Shown here in pieces: positions 1-11,418 of a stretch of DNA of 64,000 nucleotides. Position 1 is the first letter of the stretch, and each line of letters opens with the position of its first letter. A model generated the notes under the pieces. That model searched no databases and was not told the origin of the DNA. It was given only the letters and a program-made list of their open reading frames with translations. The position numbers and the translations under genes are program-made. The DNA is from Fomitopsis serialis. Its lineage: Eukaryota; Basidiomycota; Agaricomycetes; Polyporales; Fomitopsidaceae. The stretch spans positions 1-64,000 of the forward strand of contig NW_025955157.1 of NCBI RefSeq assembly GCF_022376445.1, in the 5' to 3' direction.

Positions 1-2114
1 CGGGTGGGCAGGATGCCCTGGCGGCGGTGCAGGACGTGGTGCATGAGGTCCATGTATCGAGGACTGTCTGTCGAACTGATTGGCGAGCGCATCGATGGAG
101 TGCGCGGACACCGGGCGTCTCGCGTCACTCGGCACAGGAGGTGGCACGGCCTGGGGTCGGGACCTTGAGTTGACAGGAGGTCCTTCTGGTCGTGATGAGG
201 TCGATGAGGACCCCACAGACGCCGCTCTTGACAGAGAAAGGTCGCCAGGCACATCATGCGGTCTAGTCGATTTCGGGGCAGCGGCGGACCCGCGCTCGCA
301 TGGCGGGAGACTGAGGGCTGAGAAGACGTCGCTGAAGTGCCAGTGCCAGCGCTCTCATCCTCCAGGGTGTATGGCGGAGGAGGGGGAAGATCGTCCACGA
401 CGTCCGTCTTGCCCGGATCAAAGCCAGAATACGAATGGCTACCAGAGGCCATCGGATCTCCGCGCTTGTCCTCGAACTGGGGGTGCGTGGACCAATAGTC
501 CTGCAGCTCCTTCTGAGGGAAGGTATCGTGGATGATCCGTTCCCCTCGCAGACCCTCGGCGGCGAAGCCAGATATCCGCATGTACCTGCGTAAACGCCGT
601 CAGCGGCGATCACAGACACAATGAAAAGATGGTTCTCGACTCACCAATCTGGAGGTAGATCGTATCCATCTTCATCAAGCGCCATGAATTTGTGCGTGCT
701 AAGGGTAGGCAGCTGGCTTTTGTGGGACACAACGGGAAGGTATGCAGTCCCTTCGTCGTATCTGACAATAGACTCAGCGCTATTCCACGGGAGAGCATAT
801 GTCACTCACTCATCCCACATAGCTCCGTAGGCAATGCGGACGCCATGACGGCGGATATTGTACAGTTGCCTCCACAGGAACCGCCCACCCTGGCGCGGGG
901 CATCGTTCCATCCCCACTTGCCTTCGGAAAGATTGTGGCCCTGTCATACGGAAGGTCAAGTTCTTCGTAGACAGTCTCTGTCGACGAGGTACGCACAGAA
1001 CCACCTGGGAAGACTACAGGAATGTAGTCGACTTTGCGCCCGACTTGAGTCTGCTCCCAGCGCTGGTTTCTCTCATTGATCAACTGGACGTCGCCGGCAA
1101 TCTTCTCCTTCTCGAACCAGTCCGCAGACTCCTCGTTGTGATACCGCCCGATTGTCCACGGGGAGATGGCGTCGAACTCATCCAGCCAAACGTTCACGAA
1201 GTCGGGGTTTGGATCCGCGTCACTCACTGATGTTCGCCAGTGGGCAGGCGTCCCCGCCATAATGTATGCACCGCCCGGTGTGTTCTCTCGAACGAACTTC
1301 GTGATGGCTCGAACGACAGCGGGATCGTGGCGCGAGTCCGCGAATCCGAAGCCCCAGAAGGTCACGACGGCCTTGCCGTGCTCCCTGAGATAGTTCGGGC
1401 TGTCAAGGACACCCTTGTCGTGAACGAGGTGCATCCAGTCATGCTCAATCACCCGCTGTATGCGTTCAGGCGCCACGCCCGAGACGTCGTACCTGTGGGG
1501 CTATTAGGTTTCGCGCTGGACACAAAGGTGCAGGACACCTGCATGATTGCGAAGACCCGACCCGCTTTCTCCGCAGCCTCTCTGACGCGGTCTCCCACTT
1601 CGTCGCGTTGGTTTCGAATGGCCTCGTTTCCCGCTTCGAGATCGGTCTGACCCGCAAAGCGCTGCAGGAAAGCACCGTCTACGCCATGCTGCGCCATCCA
1701 GTGAAAATGGCGCTCGACGGTCTTCGGATGCCGTGAGGAAAAGAGGAAGGCCTGCTCGCCGGAAGGATACTTGACGCCAGGGGCTGGGTACAGCTCGGAC
1801 GGAGAGTACTCTAAGAGATCCGGCCAGAGGTCAGTGTTGGGACGACCTCCGTCGGGGATGGGGTAGTTGAACCAGTGCAGCCAGCCATGATGGTGGGGAT
1901 CCAGAGGTGGGCCATCGCCAGGGCAGGTGAACCATCCCTGATACCCAACCATGAATTTGTTCTGGATGGTCGAGGGGTCTGCTCGTTTTAGCATCCGACC
2001 GTGAGCGTCGGCAGACGAGAGGGCCATGGTTGGGAGAACGGTAAACGCAGCTAACCAAGAAATAAATGTATGACTAGATGGATGCGTGATGGAAACGAAC
2101 AAAGTGCTGCCCAT
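1..2114 (-). CDS. GH99/GH71-like glycoside hydrolase with Pro-rich C-terminal tail (3' end off window)
   Basis: Fungal GH99/GH71-like protein, often labelled xylosidase/arabinosidase, probably acting on alpha-linked polysaccharide; substrate unknown. The first exon holds KFMVGYQGWFTCPGDG, a D-P-H-H-H-G-W-L-H-W stretch and HGVDGAFLQRF. Later exons read GHNLSEGKWGWN, YGAMWDE, YDEGTAYLPVV, ALDEDGYDLPPDW and MRISGFAAEGLRGER. I place introns near 1493-1541, 946-1001, about 760-805 and about 586-646. After KELQDYWSTHP the frame continues as a Ser/Pro-rich tail (DDLPPPPPYTLEDE), with a switch of frame near 245-275 to a segment reading DALANQFDRQ. Homologues share such a tail, so the gene leaves the window at base 1. 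The start may be Met at 2114 or the internal Met at 2027 (MALSSADAHG). The first intron may use a GC donor at 1542, giving the family-like IMYDVSG junction. Family assignment is firm; activity is inference. Confidence 0.85.
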
Positions 2115-2340
2115 CGCCTCCTGCGGACACTGCGCTCAGTGTGGCCCAGGTGGGACGCGTCTATTGCAGTCCCGTGACCAACGCGCCCCAGTTTCGGACG
2201 CGGGTGACGCGTACATAAGCACAAACATTCCCCTTGACCTGTCTTCAATCACCCCGCGTGTAGCCCGTCCACAGCAGCCTCGGAATCCAGTACACTGAAG
2301 TCCTGTGTGCTTGCTTGCCTCTGCCGCCACTCTACACGCT
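2115..2340. promoter_or_regulatory. Short divergent promoter region between the glycosidase and APC11
   Basis: 226 bp separate the start codon of the minus-strand glycosidase from the plus-strand APC11 start, so both 5' regions must lie here. I see no clear TATA box or long repeat. Confidence 0.5.
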
Positions 2341-2752
2341 ATGAAGGTGCACGTCAAGAACTGGCACGCTATCGCGCAGTGGCGGTGGGACACGGGTGCC
2401 TCCGACATGGATGACGACGGCGAGGGCGACGTGTGCGGTATCTGTCGCGTTCCGTACGAGGGATGCTGTCCATCTTGCAAGATGCCTGGCGATGACTGTC
2501 CGCTGAGTATGTCACCCCTCGTCTACTCTCCCCACCTCGCTGACCAAAGCACTCGTAGTCTGGGGAGAATGCAGCCACGTCTTCCACATGCATTGCCTAC
2601 TGCAATGGATATCAACATCTGCATCCAAACAACAGTGTCCAATGGACAGACGACCATGGGGTACGCTTCGCTAGTCACGGGTATGATGTCTTTTACTGAC
2701 TTCAATTGTAGTCACCGCCGAACGCAAAGCGAACGCCAATGCTCCGAGGTGA
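2341..2752 (+). CDS. APC11: Anaphase-promoting complex subunit 11 (RING-H2)
   Basis: Small RING-H2 subunit of the anaphase-promoting complex/cyclosome, which recruits the ubiquitin-loaded E2 during mitosis. Exons are 2341-2506, 2559-2660 and 2712-2752, giving 102 residues. The start MKVHVKNWHAIAQWRWD is typical of the family, followed by an acidic stretch (DMDDDGEGD). The RING then reads CGICRVPYEGCCPSCKMPGDDCPL, continued after intron 1 by IWGECSHVFHMHCLLQW, and ends with QQCPMDRRPW; the Cys/His ligands are all present. Both introns (about 52 and 51 nt) have canonical gt...ag ends and both joins keep the frame. Length is close to the family norm. Conserved housekeeping gene; high confidence. 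Confidence 0.95.
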
Positions 2753-3005
2753 CACTGCGCTTTCAAAAGTACACAGTTTTGTATCGATACCACTCCCCCG
2801 TGTATACCTGCCGTCCTTGGTGCTTGTATTCTATGTGCCTGCTTGCAACACACTCTGGATCCCGTATCAGCCAGTTCGACCCAATGGTGACGGTACAGCT
2901 CGAAACGTCATTAGCGCCTTCACATGGACTGCCATCTATGCTCCTCGCAGCAAGCATTCGCTACCCTCCTGTCATTGTAGCGCGGAGTCGGTCCGCTCGA
3001 GGCCT

Positions 3006-3857
3006 TCATACGCTCGCATGCACAGGGTCCTCTACACTCTGTATGGTTCGTGTGGGCTCCAGAAGATTCTTCTTGATGAACCTGCCATCTACCAGAGCGT
3101 CACAAATTCGATACCACGAATGCGATCTTCGCGCTAGGGACTCACTGGGTGCGTCATTCTCCCTTGACCTCCATATAGCCTCCTCAAGGTCCTTTGCAAC
3201 CCCGCTACGCACATGCCTCGCTACCAGTCTCTGTTCCGCCTCCTCCTCACTTACCTCCAACCACCACCTTTCGTCCAGCATCTCCGCCGCTTCTCGCCAT
3301 GGAGGGACGCCGAGGAACCCATACAAGCCCTCGATCAGCACGACGCGGTGGTACGGGTGGACAGCGACAGCGCGGGGCATAGGGTCCTTGACAGCATGGT
3401 CAAACGAAGGTGCGTAAACCGCGTCGGACTCCCCAACAGCGGACGCTGGATCGGTATGCGGCTTCCGGAGCGCACGCACGAAGTCTACATACGCCTCGCC
3501 ATCGAACGTCCAATGGGCTCCACGGCGATCCCTCGCGAGCTTCGGGTCCGGCATCGCGTCGAGTTGCGCGCGCGAGAGGTGCCACCCGTCCAGGCCGATC
3601 AGCACCGCGATGTCGCGATGGTCCACTCCAGCGTGTTCGCGCCGGGTCGTCTTGTTGACATGGTCGACGATGAGTTGCGCGAGAGTGGACTTCCCCGAGG
3701 CAGGCACGCCCGCGAGGCCTATGAGTATGCGTTCCGTAGAGGCTGTGCTGTACGAGCTCGGATGAGCTGCGCTTCCGGATGCGAGAAGTGGGCTTGTAGC
3801 TCACGCGCGTAGACGTTGTAGGATGTGGTCCCCGAGCTGGATTGCTTGCTGATCCAT
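3006..3857 (-). CDS. P-loop kinase of the uridine kinase/phosphoribulokinase-like family
   Basis: Soluble NTP-dependent small-molecule kinase resembling fungal Yfh7-like and bacterial PanK/FrcK-like proteins; substrate unknown. Exons 3805-3857, 3146-3747 and 3006-3088 give 245 residues. It starts MDQQAIQLGDHILQRLRA. The Walker A motif is GVPASGKST. A segment IGLDGWHLSRAQLDAMPDP follows, as in PRK-type kinases, then VVLIEGLYGFLG and a lid-like region rich in Arg (RLVARHVRSG). The end reads ENDAPNGRFI...LLEPTRTIQSVED. Intron 1 (3748-3804, acceptor tacag) removes an in-frame TGA; without it the N-terminus would stop at codon 19, so this intron is needed. Intron 2 is 3089-3145 and restores the family motif APNGRF. 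Family high confidence; substrate not known. Confidence 0.85.
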
Positions 3858-4603
3858 CGTTTAAACTGTCTGCCAGCTGGGCGTAACCTCCTCTCGGTGT
3901 GTACAAGAGATGGATCTCTGGCACTCTGGGATACGGGGGACTCCCTCACCAGGATGTGGTCTGCGTTGAAGTTAGTTGGCGGACACTCGGGCCGTTCCAC
4001 TTCGCGCGAGCCTCACGTGGTTCTGTGGCGTGAAGCAGCGTTCAAGAATCAACTTATTCATGTACAGGAGTGTACATATTACTCAAGCACTCAAGCACTC
4101 ACCGCTGCGACTGTGTAGTGCATTTTACGTTGACGACATCGAATTAATGTATGTGTGCATGATATATTCAGAATGCATATTGAATATACGGGACGGCAGA
4201 TACATGGTTCTTCTATATCACGCAGCTAGATATGCCGATATCAAGTCGAGTACAATGTACATACGAGTGCACCGTCAAGGCTTTGACCAGCCTCTGCACG
4301 AGCTCAGTCAAAGTATTGACTGTGTACTCGATGGATGTTGGGTAGTTGCGAGTGTCTAAGAATTATGCAGATGATTGTGTAAGCCAGTATGTCTTGTGTT
4401 GGGATGCGAATGTTCGATGACGATGGGACTTAGGTGCTGGATGGGTTTGCTGGAATGCCGTGCAACTATGCCGCTTTGATTCGGGAGTACTCCGCAAGCA
4501 CGAATGTATGCAAGACATCTCGGCAAATCGGAATAAAGGTGAGTCCCGGAAGCACATCGCTGGACGTCGGTTGAATGCAGACTCGCAGCGATCCGTGCGT
4601 GAA
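3858..4603. other. Intergenic, no gene recognised
   Basis: Upstream of the kinase and downstream of the repeat-bearing membrane protein. The stretch is AT-richer than its neighbours, especially 4080-4360. I see only short ORFs with no family resemblance. Probably the kinase promoter and the terminator of the neighbouring gene. Confidence 0.6.
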
Positions 4604-6560
4604 TCATCGACGGCGGCGGTTGTGGAAGAGTGCGCTGGCAACCGTCCTGTTGAGCAAGCGCATACCGCCCTCGGTGATTTGTGGTGAGCCACGGGTCTGC
4701 TTGGCGTCCTTCTTGGCCGAGCTCGCAGCAGAAACCGGGACGTTCTCCTTGTCTGGATAATCCATGTCATCAACAGCGTCGAGAAAATAAAACATAGCAA
4801 TTTACCGTCGCCGACCGCAGGGGTCATGTTCACTGTGCTCTCGCGCTTCCCTCGAGGTCCCGGGCACCCGCGGCGCCCCTTGCGCTGCTGCCCCTGTGCT
4901 TCAGTTGCGTTGGCACGGGGCAGCTTGACGATAACATTGGCAAGGGGCGCATCGCTAGATGTGCCGAATGGGACCTCGGCGGTCGAAATGACGAGTCCGA
5001 CGTCGCTCGCGAAAGTGTCCATGACCTTGGACATCGCAAGGGCAAGGGCGGGCCTGAACTTGGTGCGGAATGGAAGCTTGACCATAGGCATCGCAGACTC
5101 GGCGTCTTCGATCGCAACTTGAAGTCGCGTCTTGAGGCGCATTTGTTCGAGTCGCTGGGAGACGTATCGGTGCAGACGGTCCAGAAACTGAACGGTGGCG
5201 GGTCGATGTCCGATGGTGACGAGAGCAAGACGAGGGTCCGAGGTCTTGACGACGTTTGGAACAGACACGCCGCTGGGGGGAACAGACCAGAAGAGACCAG
5301 CGAACCACACGAGCCATTGTTCGAGAAGAGCTGCTTCGTTGACTACGATCGAGAGACTGCTCAGCGGGACTGTTTGGAAGTTCCCCGGATAGTTCACGAT
5401 CTCGCAGAGCACTGCCAGGGCAAAGTCAATGGCGCATACGCGTTATGAAATGCGCATAACGTACTGCAGAAGAAGCCTTGCGAGTCATAACCGATGTCCA
5501 CAGCGTTGAGGCGCATGATGTTCGTCTCCGCTCGGGTACCGATGACTGGCATGTCGCCGATGTTCCAGGGCCAGTGCGGGACGTACATGTGCTGGACGAC
5601 GAGCCAGAGACCGTCCTGAAACCAGGCCGTGGTGATGAGGGACCAAATCTCAAGCAGTTCGGCTTCCCAGAACTCGGAGACCTCTTCGACGGCGCCAGAC
5701 GGGACGAATGTCAGAGAATCCGCGCCAACGATGGTAGAATTGACCGCTCCTTTGAAGGGGACCAGCGCCAGATTGTGAACGACATCAAATGCCGCGGACG
5801 CGAGGGACTTCGTAGCAGCCAGGGTAGAGCCGATAGCACCCTTGTATGGAACCAGCGCTAGCTCTTCGGTGACATACGATGCCAGAGAAGCAAGAGACCC
5901 CGTACTGATCAAGGTAGAGGTTCCGGAACTCTCGAAGGGTACCAATGCGAGGTCTCCAACGGCACTCGAGACGATGGACACGAGCGACTCTCCAGTGGTG
6001 AGGCTAGACGTCACCGCTCCCTTGAGTGGCACCAACGTGAGACCCATAGTGCTGAAGGTGAGAGAAGGTACAAGCTCGAGGACTGCAGAAACAACGCTGT
6101 TAGACTTGTCGATCGACCTACGGACGGCGCGGAAAGGCCACGGAAGAAGTCGACTGAGGGTGAGACCATCTGGGCTGGACCAGAGCGCGGAGAACCCAGA
6201 CAGAATGACCTGGAAGCCGAAGCTGAGACGGGTGTGCAAAGCGTCCAGAATGGCACCAGCAAATGTCCTGATCGGGAGGCGAACCGTGATCTTGGGGCGG
6301 AGAGCATACCCGCGAGACACGAGGATAGCCATGGCAAGCAGTACGACGATGAGGTTGCCGAAGCTAGGGAATGCTACAATGTGGTGGGATATGTTGATAA
6401 AAAGGACTGTCACGACAGGCACGAGGTCCACCACCATCCGTAGAACGTGGAGGGCGATAAGAGCTTTGAGCCAGAGTCGAGGAGCATTCGGCCTGTATAT
6501 GAGAGTGCACCATAGTAGGATAGTCGAGGTAAGATGGAGCAATAACGTCTCGGACGCCAT
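4604..6560 (-). CDS. Membrane protein of unknown function with four 30-residue repeats
   Basis: I do not recognise this family. Exons 5465-6560, 4806-5411 and 4604-4752 give 616 residues; both introns are 53 nt with good sites (gtacgt and gtaaat donors), and both joins keep the frame. Residues 1-85 carry two or three hydrophobic spans (around LHLTSTILLW, VVDLVPVVTVLFI and LIVVLLAMAILV), suggesting membrane anchoring. Residues 175-294 are four exact-length 30-residue repeats, each starting (A/T)LVPxxxxxxS(T/S). After that comes a segment ending near the first junction (GFFCMLCEIVNYPG), then a region with ALVTIGHRPATVQFLDRL and a possible coiled helix (RYVSQRLEQMRLK). The C-terminus is basic (FHNRRRR). 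An in-frame upstream Met exists at 6671; 6560 is preferred because the hydrophobic N-terminus begins there. It sits among conserved genes but gives no clue to function. Confidence 0.75.
5679..6038 (-). repeat. Four in-frame 90-bp coding repeats
   Basis: Four units of exactly 90 bp, each coding a 30-residue segment that begins TLVPLKGAV, ALVPFESSG, ALVPYKGAI or ALVPFKGAV in protein order. They are diverged in DNA but keep length and the LVP...S(T/S)(L/I) pattern, so the period looks selected. Confidence 0.85.
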
Positions 6561-7115
6561 GACTGTGGACGATATGGAACAAGATGAGGAGATGGCGGGC
6601 GTGTATGCGGCCTTATATGCTATAGAGGCTGGTGAGGCTGACCACCCAAAGTTACTGACATCGGCTGACATCTTTTATGTTCAACTGAGGTGCCTAATCG
6701 AGACGACGCACCCGCCATTATGTGGCGTCAGCACACACCAGCCAAACAATCTGAGGCTGACCCTAAGTGGCAGCCGCATAGCTTCGACGGCCGTTGTTCT
6801 GGTTCGGTGTTTGATCAATCGAGTACCGTCATGGACCAGTCTAGAACATCTGTTACGAGTGCGATTCAGCCACACGTTGCCGAAGTTGCTCTGTACATAC
6901 GGAGCTTTGGACGCACCCTCGCAAGACACAAAATTACGTGCCCGCCCAACACCCCACTCAGCCTTCAGCCAGGGCGGATGCGTAGAAGGGTTCAAGAAGG
7001 GGGCGACATGAGAATTCATGCACATGGACTATGAGACATAAACATTGTGATAGCGATGGGTCCCGGACAGCGACAGCTAGCAACGTATGCGGCAGCCAGT
7101 ACTTGACGATAGGCA
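6561..7115. other. Intergenic, no gene recognised
   Basis: Between the 5' end of the repeat protein and the 3' end of the Kre9-like gene. Only overlapping short ORFs on both strands without family resemblance. Probably the promoter of the repeat protein. Confidence 0.55.
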
Positions 7116-8558
7116 TCATCGACGTCCCGAAGCCCTTCTACGCGTGAACTCCTGTCCCGACACACGTCTCACGACCTCGTCATACAGCTGCCTCGGGCAA
7201 CGCGGCAGAGGCTTGTCATGCCCTAAGCCAGCATAACTCGCCGCGCTCCGTCGAGTGTAAAGCCTGTCCGGCGGAGACAGACGAGGCGAGAGTGTAGGCG
7301 GTATCGGCGACGGATGGAAGTAGCGTTCAACGACGTCCAAGCCGTCATCCATCTCCCGAGCAGACCGTTCCAGCCTCGCTCTGGCTTTCTCCCTCCTGAT
7401 AGTGCTCGCGTCGGACCGTGCAGAGGAGAACCGAGAGAGCGTAGGGGTATAGGCGACACTCCTGCTCGGAAAGCCCCGGCAGTCACCTTCGTGGCTCGTC
7501 CCCGACCATAGGTACCACCCGTTGGGCGAGACCCGCGGTAGAACGGTTCTCGTGTCAATCGCCGCACCATCGGCTGTCTCTTGAGCGAGGCGGCGGAATA
7601 CAGCGACCGACGGTCATCGTCGTCAGTACGCTGATCGTCTTCGTAATGCTTCGAACCGTGATGCGACCCGGCCACACTCGCCGTAGGCGTGGACGCTCGA
7701 GACCCAAGGTTACTCTCGTACCCCTTGGTACGCCGCTCAGGAAAGCGGGTATAGCTGCCAGAGGCTCGTGCATACCCAGGTCTTCCAGGTCTCCCAGGTC
7801 TCTTGTCTTCTGATGATAGCTCCTGGCGCAGCTTTCGCCGGTGATGTACACCAAGCGCACCCGCTACGAGGAGTACGACGGCCACCAACGAAAGGGGACA
7901 GCATACGCTGCTGTTGGGGTCGGCCTAGAAACCTCGTTGTAGTCTGGAAGAGGCTGGATAGACGACGAGACGGAGGTCTGATGCGGCGCAGATTGGGAAA
8001 CTGCGGTTGCCGGGACGTCCACAGGGAAGTGAGCGGAGGATACAGGTACAAGCGATGCAGCTGAGGAACGATGGTGAGTACGAGTCAGACGCGGGGAGCT
8101 AAAACTTACGATTGAGTGAGAATGACGGTGAGTTGGCACTCTCGCCTGACTCTGAGTCGGACATCTGGATGAAAAAGGTCGCGGCAGACGGCGTGGTTGG
8201 AAGAGACCTATGTTAGGCAATACGTCTGAGTATGAGCAGACAGCGATTCGATGACTTCGACGTACAGACGAGTCAGATTAGCTTTGCCATTCTGTTCAAT
8301 AGATGGCCACACCGCGCTCCCGCAGTCGGCGGAAGTCTCGTCGTCGCTATCATTGCCCCCGGAGGTACACAAACTGAAAGAAGGTGAAGAGAAAGAGCCA
8401 TCTGCAGTCCACTGTGCCACGATAGTATCGCCAGACTTGTGTGCGTCGCCTGCGGAGGGACTGATCCAAGTGACGGCGCCGGCTTGGACCCGGTAAGCCA
8501 AGTTCACTATCAGAGGAAGTGGGCCCAGGAACTGGTCGACAGGGATACGCCTGCGCAT
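7116..8558 (-). CDS. Kre9/Knh1-like single-pass membrane protein
   Basis: Cell-surface protein: signal-like start (MRRRIPVDQFLGPLPLIVNLAY) followed by a Kre9/Knh1-type N-terminal domain, with VTWISPSAGD, GDTIVAQW and, after intron 1, FFIQMSDSESGESANSPSFSL. Exon 1 ends at 8266, exon 2 is 8111/8110-8207, exon 3 starts at 8060; introns 8208-8265 and 8061-8109 are canonical. A Ser/Thr-rich stretch follows, then a transmembrane segment (CCPLSLVAVVLLVAGALGV) and a basic cytoplasmic tail (HHRRKLR). The join between the Ser-rich exon and the membrane exon (near 7900-7940) has no good donor. Further on, near 7440-7490, the family-like tail (REKARARLERSARE, then DGLDVVERYF) lies in a different frame from the preceding exon. 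Either introns use weak sites or the copy carries frame shifts. Role in wall assembly is inferred from the domain only. Confidence 0.7.
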
Positions 8559-8779
8559 GTTGAGAGGTGAATGAACAGTAGCAGGGCCAGCCTGAGGGGA
8601 TTTGACGCTGTCCAGGCTTCGTTCAGCGACGGGCTGGAAGGAGGCAGAAAGGGATACCGCGGCTGACGACCAGTCGGTTTGCGAGGATGATTGTGATTTT
8701 GACCACTCTTCTGGTAGAACGCAGGTCCGAGTCGTCACAGTATACCTCAGAGCAGCTCAAACGACGGGAGACCTTGCAA

Positions 8780-9235
8780 TCACATAGCAGGGGTAGATGC
8801 AGTGGAATCAACTTCCATCCTCAACTGCGTCGTGGTCGTGGAAATGGCATCTACGTCTGCGGAGAACTTCGCCAGTTGTTGCCTGAGTTGCCCCAAGAGG
8901 TCAAGTTCTGCCACCGGTCAGTCAGAACTGAGACGCACTGTTTCCTTTCTTTCAGCCTCTCAAGCATCGCAATCACTTCGTCCTGTTCTTCCACCGACAA
9001 TTCGCCTCCAGGGAGTGTACTCGCCAGTTCCTTCGCCTGTTTGAGAGTGTCTTTGAAATCGTTTGTCTGGGTAGAGTCCAGTCAGCATGGCGAGCTCAGG
9101 GACTTATCGCAAGAGACGCACCGCATGTACCAACGCTTGCTTTCCCTGCTGCGTAGGTGCACCCACTGCAGCCTGCTGCGTGGCCTCGAGGATTGCAACT
9201 AGCTTTGGCAGAAGACTCTCGTATACGTCGGACAT
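8780..9235 (-). CDS. MED9: Mediator complex subunit 9 (apparent frame break before last segment)
   Basis: Middle-module subunit of Mediator, the RNA polymerase II coactivator, in the nucleus. It starts MSDVYESLLPKLVAILEATQQ. After an intron (about 9060-9120, gtgcgt...cccag) comes the family core NDFKDTLKQAKELASTLPGG and LSVEEQDEVIAMLERLKERK. The last segment, ELDLLGQLRQQLAKFSADV, ending MEVDSTASTPAM and stop, is in another frame. A possible second intron (donor cagtgcgt, acceptor gtggcag near 8910-8940) leaves the frame off by one base. So the gene has either a sequence error, a real one-base shift, or a splice I could not find. About 120 residues in total, normal for fungal Med9. Identity rests on the core motif and length. 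Confidence 0.75.
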
Positions 9236-9914
9236 TGCGTGCGTAAAGGTGTTTCAGTGTTTCTTGCGCGAGAGAAAATAGACTCAAGTTCCAATGTTCA
9301 ACGGACCAGGTGGTAGAGTGCCAATGGCGACTGAGAGGACTAGTGTCACGGTGTGAACACACTACGATCGGAGGTGGAGATCAACCACCCGATCTATTTG
9401 AATGTGAATTTGATCGTACATACCACGGGGCTCAAAGAGACTCCCAACTTCACGTATTCTTGCCCCATGCAAGGCGGCCCTATACACCACACAAAACAGC
9501 GTATACTCAGAAGTCATCGATTAATGCTTGCAAGTATCTCAGGATAGTAACTCTGATGATGGTGATGGGTTGCTCCCCTGCCAGTTTCACGGCGACAGTA
9601 CGCAAAGCCCTATGTACGACACGGAAAGCAATACGCTTGTACGGTTCAATGTTGCGTGGACGGTCTTGGACTGAGCCCTCCCGCACTCAAGAAAGTCGCT
9701 TTTGGAGTCTGCCTACGAGTTCGTTGCCGGTATGTCGATGTTGTGAGTCAAGGTAAAGTGGGTCTGATCGTTCCTTCATATATATCAAGAACCTTGGTCC
9801 AAGGACCATATGTTAGATATTCATAATTGACGCTAGTGCGAGCCTCTATGGACAAGGTTATTAGTATTTGTAAAACACAGGACACAGACGGCGCAAGGAC
9901 GTACCAAGGCAGTG
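9236..9914. other. Intergenic, no gene recognised
   Basis: Boundary between the conserved housekeeping block and the accessory region. Only short ORFs without family resemblance. Confidence 0.55.
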
Positions 9915-11418
9915 TCATATGTAAATCATCTCTACTTCTTCCGAAACAAAGACCGACCGGTGGTTCATCACCGGTTTCCATCCATGGGGTAGGCTCAGCT
10001 CAGCTTCCCTGACCTTGAGAAAGAGCCTATACATCATCCTCGTCTCGAAGGCCCAGCTAATTCTGCATGCGGTGTCAGTGCTTCATGAGCATCAATTGAT
10101 TCAGAAGTGAATTCATACACAGGCAGGAGAAACGTTTCTGAAGCCTATATAGCACTAATCAGCTAGCAAATTCTGTGGATATCTCGTGACGCTACTTACA
10201 TTACCGACAATGCTCACAGATAGTTTACTAATGCGCAGGACTAAAGACGAATAGGCGTCACTGGGTTGCGCGAAAGCAGAAGCCTGCTACGTACAGAAGA
10301 TTGCCTGTAGCACAGAAAATTAACGTCCGCGCGACTGTTGGATGAGGCATGAGCCACAAACCATAAGGACCATCAGACCGTCACGCCGGAGATTGTCTAA
10401 AATCTCGATATTTCGCTTGCGCGGCTGGTTTAGCGCATTCAACACTATCAGGGCGAACACATATATGTCGTATGCTATCTGGCCCCAAATCGTGAGCGAT
10501 CCTATTAAACCTTTCTGACAAAATGGAGAGTTGACTTTACCATTGCCCCCCAGACTCCTGGCATGTACTTCGGTCTTTCGGGGAGCGTACAAGACTTGAG
10601 CTGTTCATCGTACCGCATTCTGCCTGTGACAAATCAGAAAGACGATACGGCACACTGAACAGTGGCCTTACCTGCCAGGTCAAGCATGGTGACAAGAGCA
10701 AATGCGATGGAGACCCCATAGCACACCACGAAGCCGAAGAGCAAGGCATATTTTACTTCCTTGCGGTTGTCCCAGATTGTATGTACGCGCAAGAAAAGTA
10801 CGACTGGAGCATAAGCGACGATTGTCATCTTATGTGTGTATGGAGGCAAGGCATCGACGACTCACGTTCCTGACAGCCGGCGACCATAGTTGTGGAAACC
10901 CCTATGACGATAATGAGCGCTTCACACCTAGGATTGTCAGCGCCGTTCAGCATCGCCAGACGACAGGGCGACTTCTCGGACGACTTGAACTCACGACTGC
11001 GCAATGCCATCAGTTGTTGCAGACTGAACCGAGATGGCACTACATACCTTGGTTCCAAGAGGCGGCCGTAGATCGCCAAAAGCTGCGGAGAAACCAGAAA
11101 TTGAGGCGCACCGACGGTAGCTGGGGTCAATGGTTACACACTAAATACAATGACTATTGTGGATGCCTCCATGAGATATGTGCTCAGGACAACGAGTATC
11201 GGAAGGGAGGACCGTTTTTGCTGCCAAAAGACTCTGATTTCCGCTCCAATGCATAGTGCGTGATCATATAAGGAGCAAGTGATGGCGGCACCTAGTCGAA
11301 GAGGATTCTCAGAACAACTGCTTTGAGTGCAGATCGTGGTAGTTGGCCACTGCTAACCTGATAGGTATCGAGTCGCGAGTACATAGTCATATACCGCACG
11401 AATTACTTGCGTCGACAT
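9915..11418 (-). CDS. DUF6533-type multi-spanning membrane protein, copy 1
   Basis: Integral membrane protein of a large mushroom-specific family with about seven transmembrane helices and unknown function. Reading from 11418: MSTQVIRAVYDYVLATRYLS, intron, GAAITCSLYDHALCIGAEIR, FWQQKRSSLPILVVLSTYLMEAS (the DUF6533 core). Later exons give ALIIVIGVSTTMVAGCQE, VVLFLRVHTIWDNRKEVKYA, LLFGFVVCYGVSIAFALVTM, and IAYDIYVFALIVLNALNQPRKRN. The last exon reads WAFETRMMYRLFLKVREAEL and ends EEVEMIYI at 9915. About six short introns. The last helix and cytosolic tail match copy 2 (13496-14966) closely, so the pair is a tandem duplication on the same strand. I saw no certain inactivating change, but not every splice was checked. 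Confidence 0.75.
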
